From the NCBI GenBank assembly GCA_030038275.1, contig JASHPG010000224.1:1-47617 (forward strand): a stretch of DNA of 47,617 bases, written 5' to 3'. This document shows, one piece after another, positions 33,508-41,348 of the stretch. Numbering within the stretch: the stretch's first letter is position 1; each line of letters starts with the position of its first letter. The notes below the pieces were generated by a model. That model was not told where the DNA came from and made no database searches. It was given only the letters and a program-made list of their open reading frames with translations. Made by a program: the position numbers and the translations under genes. Origin of the DNA: Candidatus Acidiferrales bacterium. GTDB lineage: Bacteria; Acidobacteriota; Terriglobia; Acidiferrales; UBA7541.

Positions 33508-34635
33508 CTAGTCGGAGTGGTCGTCCGCTTCAACCACCGCGGCGGCCGCGAAGCCCGAAATTCGGCCCCAGGCGCTGGTTCGCCAATTGTCCGTGATCTC
33601 TTTGGCCAGAATAAACGGCGGAACCTCCATGTAGAGGTGGCGCGATAGGCCGTGCAGATACGGTTCGTACATTTGGCGCAACTCGGCAAGCTTCTCGGCC
33701 GATGCATCCCGCTCGTGCAGTCGGAAGCCCGATTGTTCGATCTGCGCGCGTAAGCGATCAAAATCGGATGCCGCGAGCCGCTCGAACCCCATGCTATGCG
33801 GCGGAGTCCGGAAAAGTTGCGCTAAGTCCACCACTGTGTGCCGGCACATCGCGAAAGTCAGGCGTGCTTGCCGAAGCTCCACGTCCGCCACGCAAGAAAT
33901 CAGCAACGCGGTAAGGTCCAGGATCGCCGAGAGGGCGGAAAGCCACGATTCGTTGTTGTGCTGCGAACGAAAGTACGCGACCGCGGGATATGAGATGTGG
34001 CTTTCCATGATTTCAGCGGACGAGCGTTCCCAGTCGCGCAAAAGTTGGCGCAATGATTCGATTCCGTTCGGACCGGCGTGGCGGCGCAAAAGTTCTCCGG
34101 CGGTTGGCGGAGATCCGGCGCGGGCATCGAGCAGCACGATGTTCACTTCTCTGCGCGAAAACGCCTGATAGATCACCGGCAAATAGCTCAGCACCAGCGC
34201 CAGAAATCCGAAACCTAGTCCGCTTTCAATAACCACAAGGGTCCGTCCGGACGCGGTATGCGGTACAACGTCCCCGATTCCCAGCGTGAACAAAGTCGTG
34301 CCGCTCAAATAAACCGCGGCGCTCAGCGTATGAGCCCAGCCGTTCAGCGTTGACTCTCCGTAAAGGATCAGCCCGAAGCCGGCGATCAATCCGATGGCCC
34401 AAAAAATGAAAAGGAACAGCAGCGACAGAGGACCGTAAAAACTCAGAAAGGTTTCGCGGCGCGAAATCTTGCCAATGTTGCGCGCGATCAACTTCCACAC
34501 AGCCCATGTTGATCTGTAGAAAACCGCCGTCAGGCGAAACCGGCGCGTGACGCGGCGCGGCAGTACGACCGTTTCAAACGCCTCCCAAAGCACCGTCAAG
34601 ATGATCAGCGCACCGATCGCGATCGCCCAAATCAT
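33508..34635 (-). CDS. Two-helix ion channel (Ion_trans_2) with large cytoplasmic domain
   Basis: A 375-residue protein. One N-terminal helix (about 1-20), then a canonical channel module: helix about 70-92, pore helix, selectivity filter TLGIGD (117-122), helix about 130-155. The filter differs from the usual TVGYGD. The ~215-residue cytoplasmic part is helical and is not an RCK domain. Potassium or nonselective monovalent cation transport is likely. The gene follows the quinone oxidoreductase by 31 bases on the same strand. Confidence 0.8.
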   Translation of the reverse strand: MIWAIAIGALIILTVLWEAFETVVLPRRVTRRFRLTAVFYRSTWAVWKLIARNIGKISRRETFLSFYGPLSLLFLFIFWAIGLIAGFGLILYGESTLNGWAHTLSAAVYLSGTTLFTLGIGDVVPHTASGRTLVVIESGLGFGFLALVLSYLPVIYQAFSRREVNIVLLDARAGSPPTAGELLRRHAGPNGIESLRQLLRDWERSSAEIMESHISYPAVAYFRSQHNNESWLSALSAILDLTALLISCVADVELRQARLTFAMCRHTVVDLAQLFRTPPHSMGFERLAASDFDRLRAQIEQSGFRLHERDASAEKLAELRQMYEPYLHGLSRHLYMEVPPFILAKEITDNWRTSAWGRISGFAAAAVVEADDHSD

Positions 34636-34666
34636 CTTCGCTGCCTCGTGTGAGCGTTCCGCGACA

Positions 34667-35671
34667 CTATGACCTCTCTAATTGCCTTGTCCTGGCGTGA
34701 GCGTGTTTAGGGGGAATTAGAACGATTTTGCCGTAAGCGCCCGCTTCCATCACCGCTACGTGGGCGCGAGCCGCGTCTGCCAGCGGAATCTCCTGGCCAA
34801 TCACAGGCCGAAGCGTCTTATTTTCGAGACCGGCTACCAGCGCCGAATGAATGCTGAATAAATCCTCTGGCGAGGCGTTCCACAAGCTCATACCTAGAAT
34901 CGAGCCGTCGCGCATCATGATGTCGCGCGGATTGATTTCGATTGTGCCCCGGTTGCCGATCACAACCGCTCGCCCCTTAGGCGCCAGAATGCCCAAATCT
35001 TTGGCCAGATTCACGTTTGCCAGCATTTCCAGTATCACGTCGAAGCCGCGCCCACCGGTTAGGGCCAGAGCCTGCTCGAAATGATTGGGAGCCGTGTGAT
35101 CGAGCACTTCGTTCGCGCCCTCAGCCAGCGCCAGCTTCTTGCCGCGCTCGGAGCCTGCGGTGCCGATCACGCGCAGCCCTGCCGCGCGTGCGAGTTGAAC
35201 CGCCGCTGTTCCGACGCCGCCCGTCGCGCCATGCACCAGAATGGTTTCGCCAGGCCGTGCCTGTGCGCGATGAAAAAGTCCACGATAGGCCGTTGCGTAA
35301 GGAACGTGCACGGCAGCGCCTTGCGAAAAAGACGCATTCGCCGGGAGTGGGAAAAGGCTCCGTTCCTCGCAAAGCGCTTGCTCGGCATACGTCCCGCTCA
35401 GGCTTCCGGCGGTATACACTCGGTCGCCGGCCTTGAAGCGTTTGACGCCTTCTCCCACTGCATCGACCGTGCCTGCTCCGTCTGTTCCCGGAGTGTAAGG
35501 CAAAGTTGGTTTTCTTGGGTAAGTCCCCGCGCGCATGTAGGTGTCAACCGGATTCACGCCGGCCGCGCGCATGCGGACTACCACTTCACCTCGGCCTGGC
35601 TTTAGATCTCCGATGTCCCGCAGGCGGAGATTTTCCGGGCCTCCGAATTCTTCCACTCGAATCGCCTTCAT
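34667..35671 (-). CDS. NADPH:quinone oxidoreductase (zeta-crystallin type)
   Basis: A 334-residue medium-chain dehydrogenase/reductase without the structural-zinc cysteines. N-terminal GroES-like fold (MKAIRVEEFGGPENLRLRD, AAGVNPVDTYMRAG, PYTPGTDGAGTVDAVG), then the Rossmann nucleotide site ILVHGATGGVGTAAVQLA. The NPVDTYMRAG and GATGGVG motifs fit the Qor branch, which reduces quinones with NADPH. A GGGGG Shine-Dalgarno is present. It lies downstream of an ABC exporter and upstream of the ion channel. Confidence 0.9.
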   Translation of the reverse strand: MKAIRVEEFGGPENLRLRDIGDLKPGRGEVVVRMRAAGVNPVDTYMRAGTYPRKPTLPYTPGTDGAGTVDAVGEGVKRFKAGDRVYTAGSLSGTYAEQALCEERSLFPLPANASFSQGAAVHVPYATAYRGLFHRAQARPGETILVHGATGGVGTAAVQLARAAGLRVIGTAGSERGKKLALAEGANEVLDHTAPNHFEQALALTGGRGFDVILEMLANVNLAKDLGILAPKGRAVVIGNRGTIEINPRDIMMRDGSILGMSLWNASPEDLFSIHSALVAGLENKTLRPVIGQEIPLADAARAHVAVMEAGAYGKIVLIPPKHAHARTRQLERS

Positions 35672-35767
35672 CGAAAACCCCCGTTCGCAGGCTAGAGGTT
35701 ACACCTGCGGTTCGATGTCCACAGCATGATATAGGATTCAGGCGCGAAACAGGCGGGCCAGAGGGTG

Positions 35768-36661
35768 TTACTTGTGGCCCGGCAAAAAGCCTGCCATCTG
35801 GCTGCTCAAGGCGTGATAGTTCCGATTGATTTGCTTCAGTCGTACGCCGGTATAGTTTTCCCAGACTCCGAAAATAATGAACGGCACCAGTGCCGCCACA
35901 GCCCACACTTTGGCGCGGCGCGGCGCCTTGGCTTCCGGCTCCCAGCGGAACAGTTGCCGCGAAATCTCGTAGGCCACCCAAAGTCCCAGTGCCAACGCGA
36001 CGATATCCGTCACGAGTTCACGCAAGCTGGCCATGTTTGTCGCTGAGGATTCCAGCCCGGTGGCCAGATACGTCGCTGGAATAAACAGCGCCACCCGCTG
36101 AAGCCAGCCGGGGAAAAGCGCCAAGGGGATCGTGGCGCCGGAAAGAAAGAGAAATCCCATCCAGATCAGGTTGTTGATCATCTGCGTCTCTTGCATCGTG
36201 TTCGTTACGCTGGCGATGATTAGGCCGAACGCCGAAAAAGCGGCCGATCCAAGCGTCACCAGAACGAATATCGCCCACAAGTTTCCCCACGACCGCATAT
36301 GGAACGCATAACGGCACACCACAATCTCGATCACCATTATGGGAAGCGTCAGAAAATAGCTCGAAATGATGCTCGACGAAAGCATGTCGCTGGCTTTCAC
36401 CGGAGCGAGGCGGAAACGGCGTAACACGCCATGCTCGCGGAACGTGACCAATTGCACGCTCAGGCCCCAGAAGCTGCCAATCACCGTCAGCGTTAGAATC
36501 GCGCCCAATACGTAGGCGGTCCAACCGGCGGAGCCTTTCGTGAAAAACCCAACTCCACCGAAAAGAAACAACAGCGGCATGAAGAAGCTAAAGAAAAAGA
36601 ACGCGCGATTTCGCATGGCCAGCCGCATACGCATTTTCGTCAACGTCCAGGTCGTGCTCAC
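35768..36661 (-). CDS. ABC-2 type permease (second exporter)
   Basis: A 297-residue membrane protein with six helices: FFFSFFMPLLFLFGG, VLGAILTLTVIGSFWGL, then four in the second half. The segment EHGVLRRFRLAPVKASDML is the ABC2_membrane family's coupling region. It follows the ATPase gene by 25 bases and would form a two-component exporter with it. Unlike the operon at 19-24 kb there is no HlyD adaptor gene. Confidence 0.9.
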   Translation of the reverse strand: MSTTWTLTKMRMRLAMRNRAFFFFSFFMPLLFLFGGVGFFTKGSAGWTAYVLGAILTLTVIGSFWGLSVQLVTFREHGVLRRFRLAPVKASDMLSSSIISSYFLTLPIMVIEIVVCRYAFHMRSWGNLWAIFVLVTLGSAAFSAFGLIIASVTNTMQETQMINNLIWMGFLFLSGATIPLALFPGWLQRVALFIPATYLATGLESSATNMASLRELVTDIVALALGLWVAYEISRQLFRWEPEAKAPRRAKVWAVAALVPFIIFGVWENYTGVRLKQINRNYHALSSQMAGFLPGHK

Positions 36662-36686
36662 ACCCTACTCCTTACACTAAGCTCGG

Positions 36687-37607
36687 TCACTCGCGCAGAC
36701 GCCGGCCCGTCAGCTCGATGAACACATCCTCAAGCGACGGCGAAAACATCTCCAAACTCTGCAACTCATTGTTTTCCAGTTGAAGCTGCTTCACGAGCGC
36801 CACGATCGTCTGCGGCGGCTGCGCTGAGTGCAGCACGTACGTGCCATCAAACTCTCGGCTGTCAGCAACGCCTTCTAGCCGCCCCAGAATACCGTCGATC
36901 ACCGGCCGCGTTAGGCGCACCTCGATCCTCGTGGTTCCGGCAGCTCTATGCTTCAGTTCGCGTGGCGTTCCGGTCGTGATCACTTTGCCGTGATCGACGA
37001 TGGCAACTCGGTCGCAAAGCCGCTCCGCTTCCTCAATGTAATGCGTCGTAAGCAAGACGGTTTTGTTTTCGCGTTTCAGATGTTCGATGATGTCGTAAAT
37101 TTCCCGGCGTACCTGAGGATCGAGCCCGGCCGTCGGCTCATCGAGGAAGACGACCTGCGGATCGTTCACCAGCGCCATCGCGAGCGCCAATCGCTGCTTC
37201 TGCCCGCCGGAAAGATGGCTGCAGTAGGCCGACTGCTTTTCTTTGAGCTGAAATTGCTCGAGGAGCTTGTTTGTATCCGCGCGCTGTTTATAAAACTTCG
37301 CGAATAGCTCGATCGCTTCCTTGACGCGCAACTTGTCGGGAAGGGAAGTGGACTGCAACACCGCGCCTACGTTCTGCTTGAACTCGTTGCCGCTCGTTTG
37401 CGGATCGAGCCCGCAGACGCGCACTAGCCCGCTATCTGGCGTACGGAGGCCCTCCAAAATCTCGACTGTGGAAGTTTTCCCCGCGCCGTTAGGCCCAAGC
37501 AGCCCGAATACCTCGCCAGCCTCAACCGAAAAACTCACGCCCCGCACTGCTTGCACGGCCCCGTAATTTTTATAGAGATCTACAACCTGAATGATTGCGT
37601 TGCCCAC
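36687..37607 (-). CDS. ABC transporter ATP-binding protein (second exporter)
   Basis: A 306-residue ATPase with Walker A GPNGAGKTS, Q-loop VGAVLQSTSLPDKL, signature LSGGQKQRLALAMAL, Walker B VVFLDEPTAGLDP and switch LLTTHYIEEAERL. GTG start with AAGGA 9 bases upstream. The C-terminal ~90-residue extension is of the ABC-2/DrrA kind. It heads a minus-strand run: ATPase, permease, quinone oxidoreductase, ion channel. Substrate unknown. Confidence 0.93.
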   Translation of the reverse strand: MGNAIIQVVDLYKNYGAVQAVRGVSFSVEAGEVFGLLGPNGAGKTSTVEILEGLRTPDSGLVRVCGLDPQTSGNEFKQNVGAVLQSTSLPDKLRVKEAIELFAKFYKQRADTNKLLEQFQLKEKQSAYCSHLSGGQKQRLALAMALVNDPQVVFLDEPTAGLDPQVRREIYDIIEHLKRENKTVLLTTHYIEEAERLCDRVAIVDHGKVITTGTPRELKHRAAGTTRIEVRLTRPVIDGILGRLEGVADSREFDGTYVLHSAQPPQTIVALVKQLQLENNELQSLEMFSPSLEDVFIELTGRRLRE

Positions 37608-37668
37608 AGACAGTATTCCTTCGTAAGACGAACACCCATCTATATCACAATCTCAACGTCAGTGCGAA

Positions 37669-38010
37669 TCAACGTCTCCGCGCTAATTTCGACTGCCGCG
37701 CGCGCTTTCGCTTCGCCCGCTGCTTCCATCCGTACGCGTTCATATCGATTCGCCCGAAATCCATGCGCACCCCTTCGGATTCCAAGAGCCGCCGTTGTAG
37801 CGACCCATGCGGCTCGGGAATCAACAGCCGTCCTCCCGCGCCAACCACTCGGTGCCACGGGATGCCTTTGCCGCTCGGGCACGCCGCCATTGCGTAACCG
37901 ACAGCCCGTGCCCCGCCGCGAAGCCGCAGCTTCTTCGCCAATTCGCCGTAGGTTGTGACGCGCCCCTGCGGAATCTTTTTGATCAGCCGATACACGGGTT
38001 CCCAAGACAT
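37669..38010 (-). CDS. atl: Alkyltransferase-like (ATL) protein, PWHR type
   Basis: A 113-residue relative of the MGMT C-terminal domain: VYRLIKKIPQGRVTTYGELAKKL, then RAVGYAMAACPSGKGIPWHRVVG. The active-site PCHR of methyltransferases is PWHR here (W52), the diagnostic change of ATL proteins. These cannot accept an alkyl group but bind O6-alkylguanine and hand it to nucleotide excision repair. The C-terminus is a short, strongly basic tail. GGGAG precedes the ATG. True Ada is encoded 30 kb away in the same window. Confidence 0.9.
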   Translation of the reverse strand: MSWEPVYRLIKKIPQGRVTTYGELAKKLRLRGGARAVGYAMAACPSGKGIPWHRVVGAGGRLLIPEPHGSLQRRLLESEGVRMDFGRIDMNAYGWKQRAKRKRARQSKLARRR

Positions 38011-38345
38011 GCCCGCATCTCCCGAATTCTTGCCCGCGACTTTCTAATTCTTCGAATCCTTAACGTCAAAAGATACGGTCGTGAAGCCGCGCAACTCGAA
38101 GCAGCTTGCCGGCTCGCGCCGGCATCAAATAAGTATCACCGAAATAGGGTGTTGCTGTGTCGTTTCTCCGGCTAGAGAGCGCTCTGCTACTGTACGCCAC
38201 GCTGCCAAGGCCACGTTCCGCGCGAGTAATAACCGTTACGAAGCAACCCTGCGGCTTTCGATGCATCAAACTATTGACGGTGTAGTGGACGATACGTACA
38301 CTACGGGCTGGCTGTCGCAGAGCCCGCCCGGTTAAGGAGGCGGTG
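38011..38345. other. 335-bp intergenic region between divergent genes
   Basis: Separates the ATL gene (minus) from the AAA+ unit (plus). Apart from the promoter-like sequence and inverted repeat near 38,280-38,304 I see no feature. Confidence 0.6.
38274..38302 (+). promoter_or_regulatory. Probable promoter of the AAA+ two-gene unit
   Basis: TTGACG (38274-38279), a 17-base spacer and TACACT (38297-38302), 44 bases before the GTG. Arms GTAGTG (38282-38287) and CACTAC (38299-38304) form an inverted repeat over the spacer and -10, a possible operator. Confidence 0.55.
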
Positions 38346-38780
38346 GTGGCTTTCGTTCGGCGCAAGGGGAACTCCTACTATCTCGTTCACAACGTCCGCC
38401 GCGATGGGAAGGTGCAGCAGTTGCATCTTGCCCGGCTCGGCGAACGGCCACGCATCACTGATGATGTGGTGCGCAAGGTCTCGCGGAATCATCCTTTCCT
38501 CGATCTCGACTGGTCTGAGCTGCGCGAGCAGGTCAACAGTCGAGTCGAGCTGTTCGATATCCAGTCGCCGTACGTGCAGAACTTGATGCATTCACTCCGA
38601 AGTTTAAATTTGGACCTGGCCGATCTTTCGCCGCCGCTCTTGACGGTGACGGATCGCGCCGATTCTAGCCGTGAACTCGTGACCCAACTTCGGTTGCTGC
38701 GGTCCACGCTCGACGTGAAACTCGATCAGTTCGAGCGTGCTGTGCCGCATACCGCGGGAGGCGCACGCAGGTTCCGGTAG
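38346..38780 (+). CDS. Protein of unknown function, partner of the AAA+ ATPase
   Basis: Two adjacent GTG codons (38343 and 38346) are possible starts; AAGGAGG at 38334-38340 is better spaced for the second. About 144 residues. The first ~40 (VRRKGNSYYLVHNVRRDGKVQQLHLARLG) look like a small beta hairpin unit seen at the N-terminus of some transposase- or HTH-related proteins; the rest is helical with leucine-rich stretches (QNLMHSLRSLNLDLADLS, LVTQLRLLRSTLDVKLDQF). I recognise no family. It ends 13 bases before the AAA+ start, so both are surely co-transcribed. Confidence 0.7.
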   Translation: MAFVRRKGNSYYLVHNVRRDGKVQQLHLARLGERPRITDDVVRKVSRNHPFLDLDWSELREQVNSRVELFDIQSPYVQNLMHSLRSLNLDLADLSPPLLTVTDRADSSRELVTQLRLLRSTLDVKLDQFERAVPHTAGGARRFR

Positions 38781-38793
38781 GGGGAGCACGACC

Positions 38794-40017
38794 ATGGGCG
38801 CGCAAGCAATGCAACTGGATCCGACGCTGCGAAGCGTCGAGTCTCGGGATTTCGAGGGGGGATTGCGGCGGAAGATCGTGGGTCAGGACGAGGCGGTGCA
38901 AGCCGTCGTCGATCTTTACCAGGTGTTCCGTGCGGGCTTGAACTCGCCGGGCCGTCCGGTGGGCAACCTGCTGTTTTTGGGCCCGACCGGCGCCGGCAAG
39001 ACGCGCGTGGTGGAAGCCACGGCGGAAGTGCTGTTCGGCGATCCGCGGGCGGTTATCAAGGTGGATTGCGCCGAATTTCAGCACTCGCACGAGATCGCCA
39101 AGCTGATCGGCTCGCCTCCAGGATACCTAGGGCACCGCGAGACGCACCCGCTGATCACGCAGGAGGCGCTCGCCCAATTTCACACCGACAAGTTGAAGAT
39201 CAGCTTTTTACTGTTTGATGAAATCGAGAAGGCGTCGGACGCGCTCTGGCAGTTGCTGCTCGGGATTCTGGACAAGGCCACGCTCACGCTCGGCGACAAC
39301 CGGCGCGTGGATTTGTCGCAGACCATGATCTTCATGACCTCGAATCTGGGCGGCGGCGAAATCACCGAGTTAATGACCGGCAGCATGGGTTTCGCGCCGG
39401 AAGTGCCAGCGGACACACGGCCGCGGCTGGACGAAAAAGTCGGCCGCACCGCGACGGAAGCGGCAAAGCGGAAGTTTGCGCCGGAGTTCATGAATCGCAT
39501 CGACAAGGTGGTCGTTTTCCATCCCCTGCGCTCCGAACAGCTCGAGCAGATTCTGGAAATCGAGCTGGGAATGGTGCAGCAGCGAGTGCTCGAAACGGCC
39601 AAGGGCCGGTTTCTCTTCCGGGTTACTTCGGCGGCCCGCGAGTTTCTGCTGAAGGAAGGGACGGACTTGAAGTACGGGGCGCGTCACTTGAAGCGCGCGA
39701 TCGAGCGGCATGTCGTCTATCCGCTGGCTAACCTGCTGGCGACGGATCAAGTGGCGCTGGGCGATGTGATCTCGATCGATTGGGACGGCGTTTCGAACGG
39801 GCTGACCTTTGCGAAGGAAGCCGAAGGCGCTCTCGTCCCGATGCCCGCTCCGGATATCGCGGCCGTTGCTATTGCCGCGGCCGCGCAGACGGGCGGGCGC
39901 GAGCTGTCCTATCCGGCGGCGCTTACTGCGGGCGCGGAAATCCCGCTTGAGCGAACGATCACTTCCGCTGAGCCGAACGCGACGGAAAAAGCGAAGATCG
40001 ACAAACCGTCTCGTTGA
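38794..40017 (+). CDS. Single-domain Clp-like AAA+ ATPase
   Basis: From the ATG at 38794 (GGGGGAG upstream), 407 residues with one AAA+ module of the ClpA/B second-domain class: Walker A GPTGAGKT (63-70), pore loop GYLG (110-113), Walker B FLLFDEIEKA (138-147), sensor 1 TSN (182-184), arginine finger region MNRID and a ClpB_D2-small domain with sensor 2 GARHLKR. There is no Clp N-domain, no first AAA domain and no zinc finger of ClpX. MGF (198-200) sits where ClpA, ClpC and ClpX carry their IGF/IGL ClpP-docking loop. The ~80-residue tail is Ala-rich. Followed by a strong terminator. Confidence 0.88.
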   Translation: MGAQAMQLDPTLRSVESRDFEGGLRRKIVGQDEAVQAVVDLYQVFRAGLNSPGRPVGNLLFLGPTGAGKTRVVEATAEVLFGDPRAVIKVDCAEFQHSHEIAKLIGSPPGYLGHRETHPLITQEALAQFHTDKLKISFLLFDEIEKASDALWQLLLGILDKATLTLGDNRRVDLSQTMIFMTSNLGGGEITELMTGSMGFAPEVPADTRPRLDEKVGRTATEAAKRKFAPEFMNRIDKVVVFHPLRSEQLEQILEIELGMVQQRVLETAKGRFLFRVTSAAREFLLKEGTDLKYGARHLKRAIERHVVYPLANLLATDQVALGDVISIDWDGVSNGLTFAKEAEGALVPMPAPDIAAVAIAAAAQTGGRELSYPAALTAGAEIPLERTITSAEPNATEKAKIDKPSR

Positions 40018-40046
40018 GAACCGGCACTCTAATCGACAAACATTGG

Positions 40047-40079
40047 GGCGCGGCCTAAAAGCCGCGCCTTTATTTTTTT
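40047..40079 (+). terminator. Intrinsic terminator of the AAA+ unit
   Basis: Perfect 8-bp stem GGCGCGGC / GCCGCGCC with loop CTAAAA, directly followed by a T-rich tract (TTTATTTTTTT). It lies 29 bases after the AAA+ stop and is the clearest terminator in the window. Confidence 0.9.
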
Positions 40080-40109
40080 AGCCGCTCAGGACACAGCTTG
40101 AAGCCAACG

Positions 40110-40502
40110 TTATTTCGCCAGGTCTTTTGTATAGGCTTCGTACGATTTCGCGTCCATCAGCGCCACAACTTCCGGGGGATCGCTCAACCGAACCTTCAGC
40201 AACCATCCCGCCCCGTACGGCTCCTTGTTGACTAGCTCCGGAGAATTCACCAGCGCACTGTCGATTTCGGTCACCTCGCCTGAAACCGGCGTAGAAAGGT
40301 CGTTCACGGCCTTCGCGGATTCAACCGACCCGAATGTCTCGCCTTTCTTCAGTTGCGCGCCAATCTTAGGCAGTTCCACGAAAATTACGTCGCCAAGCTG
40401 CTCTTGGCCGTAATCCGTGATCCCGATGGCCGCAATCGGGCCCTGGACGGAAATCCACTCGTGCTGCGTCGTGTAGCGGTAATCTACTGGATCGTGCGCC
40501 AT
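40110..40502 (-). CDS. gcvH: Glycine cleavage system H protein
   Basis: The ATG at 40502 has GGAGG upstream and gives a 130-residue GcvH; the frame extends to 41138 but the rest is not protein-like. HEWISVQGPIAAIGITDYGQEQLGDVIFVELP is the family core, and the lipoylated lysine is K64 in GSVESAKAVNDLSTPVSGEV. It shuttles the aminomethyl group between the P, T and L proteins. gcvT and gcvP are not in the window and no glycine riboswitch is seen upstream. Confidence 0.94.
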   Translation of the reverse strand: MAHDPVDYRYTTQHEWISVQGPIAAIGITDYGQEQLGDVIFVELPKIGAQLKKGETFGSVESAKAVNDLSTPVSGEVTEIDSALVNSPELVNKEPYGAGWLLKVRLSDPPEVVALMDAKSYEAYTKDLAK

Positions 40503-40693
40503 TTCTGGACCTCCGATCGCGGTAGCTTTACACCAATCAAGCCCGCCAAAGCATAAAACGCCGCCATTACGATTAGAATAGCCCTTTGTGCGGCCTCGTG
40601 GTTTTGCGCACGTCCGCGCGCCGATAGGCTTGTCGCGGTCCGTGGCCTGGCCTACCATGGTGCTAGGCAGCGACCCGGCGGAGGGGCAGCTTA

Positions 40694-40870
40694 ATGACAA
40701 CCGTCTGCTCGCAGTGCGATCAACCCGAATCGAAGTGTACGTGCCAGAAGTATTGTTGCTTCTGCCAGGCTCAGGACGATATTCGGCTCTGCGTGGATGG
40801 GCTCTACTACTGTCCGGAATGCCGCGAAGCGTGTGATGTCCGAGTCGCTGACGATGAACGCTCATCCTGA
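40694..40870 (+). CDS. Small cysteine-rich protein, 58 residues
   Basis: ATG at 40694 with GAGGGG upstream, stop at 40868-40870. The product MTTVCSQCDQPESKCTCQKY... contains 11 cysteines (C5, C8, C15, C17, C21, C22, C24, C33, C40, C43, C47), with CSQC, CFC and CPEC arrangements that should hold two or more zinc ions, and an acidic tail. It overlaps the anti-sigma-like gene by 35 bases (17 if the later ATG is used). The cysteine pattern and coupling argue that it is real. No family recognised; a zinc-dependent sensor or partner of the downstream ATPase is inference. Confidence 0.7.
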   Translation: MTTVCSQCDQPESKCTCQKYCCFCQAQDDIRLCVDGLYYCPECREACDVRVADDERSS

Positions 40871-41294
40871 GGGGGTATTGCACATCGAGTGCAAGCTTGA
40901 CGGCGATCCGCGTCTGATTGCCGGCGCGGCCATCATCGTGGTTCACGTAGCCCGCCGCGCCGGAATGGCGGATCAGGACGCGTCCGAAATCGGCGATGCA
41001 ACCAACGAAGCCTGCAACGCAATGCTTCAAACCCTCCAAGCAGCGGGTAGCTCCCGCGCCATTCTTTTGGCCGCCGACGATCTTGCTAATCGCATCGAGG
41101 TGACGGTCGAGCCGGTGCCGAATGGTTCCGGCGCACACCCGCTATCGTCCGACGAGTCCCGCCACTTGGCCGACCGAATCCGGCAAATAGCAAAATCTTC
41201 GGCTGACGGCTCCAACGTCGAGCTCCACGACGGATCCCCTCGCATAACCCTGTTGAAAAACTGCGGCGCCGCCAAACGCCCATTTGCGATTTGA
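40836..41294 (+). CDS. RsbW-like anti-sigma/histidine-kinase-type ATPase domain protein
   Basis: About 152 residues from ATG 40836 (in-frame alternatives at 40797 and 40854). The central AGMADQDASEIGDATNEACNAML matches the N-box of RsbW/SpoIIAB-type HATPase proteins (E..xN pattern), and IEVTVEP is the following strand. The GxG loop of the G-box is hard to see, so ATP binding is less certain. Such proteins bind sigma factors or anti-anti-sigma factors. It overlaps the Cys-rich gene. No sigma factor or anti-anti-sigma gene is adjacent. Confidence 0.7.
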   Translation: MSESLTMNAHPEGVLHIECKLDGDPRLIAGAAIIVVHVARRAGMADQDASEIGDATNEACNAMLQTLQAAGSSRAILLAADDLANRIEVTVEPVPNGSGAHPLSSDESRHLADRIRQIAKSSADGSNVELHDGSPRITLLKNCGAAKRPFAI

Positions 41295-41348
41295 CGGTTT
41301 TCATTCGCAATATTTGTGGCAGATCACAAATTGCGTTTTTTTGCGCGA

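Noticed and set aside
32352-33761. 469-codon minus-strand open frame
   Set aside because: Out of frame with, and covering, ilvE; composition is that of a shifted coding region.
40503-40693. Possible glycine riboswitch upstream of gcvH
   Set aside because: No conserved paired-aptamer pattern could be recognised in the leader.
40503-41138. Upstream extension of the gcvH frame
   Set aside because: It is antisense to the Cys-rich and RsbW-like genes; GcvH proteins start at MAHDP-like residues and GGAGG lies before that ATG.
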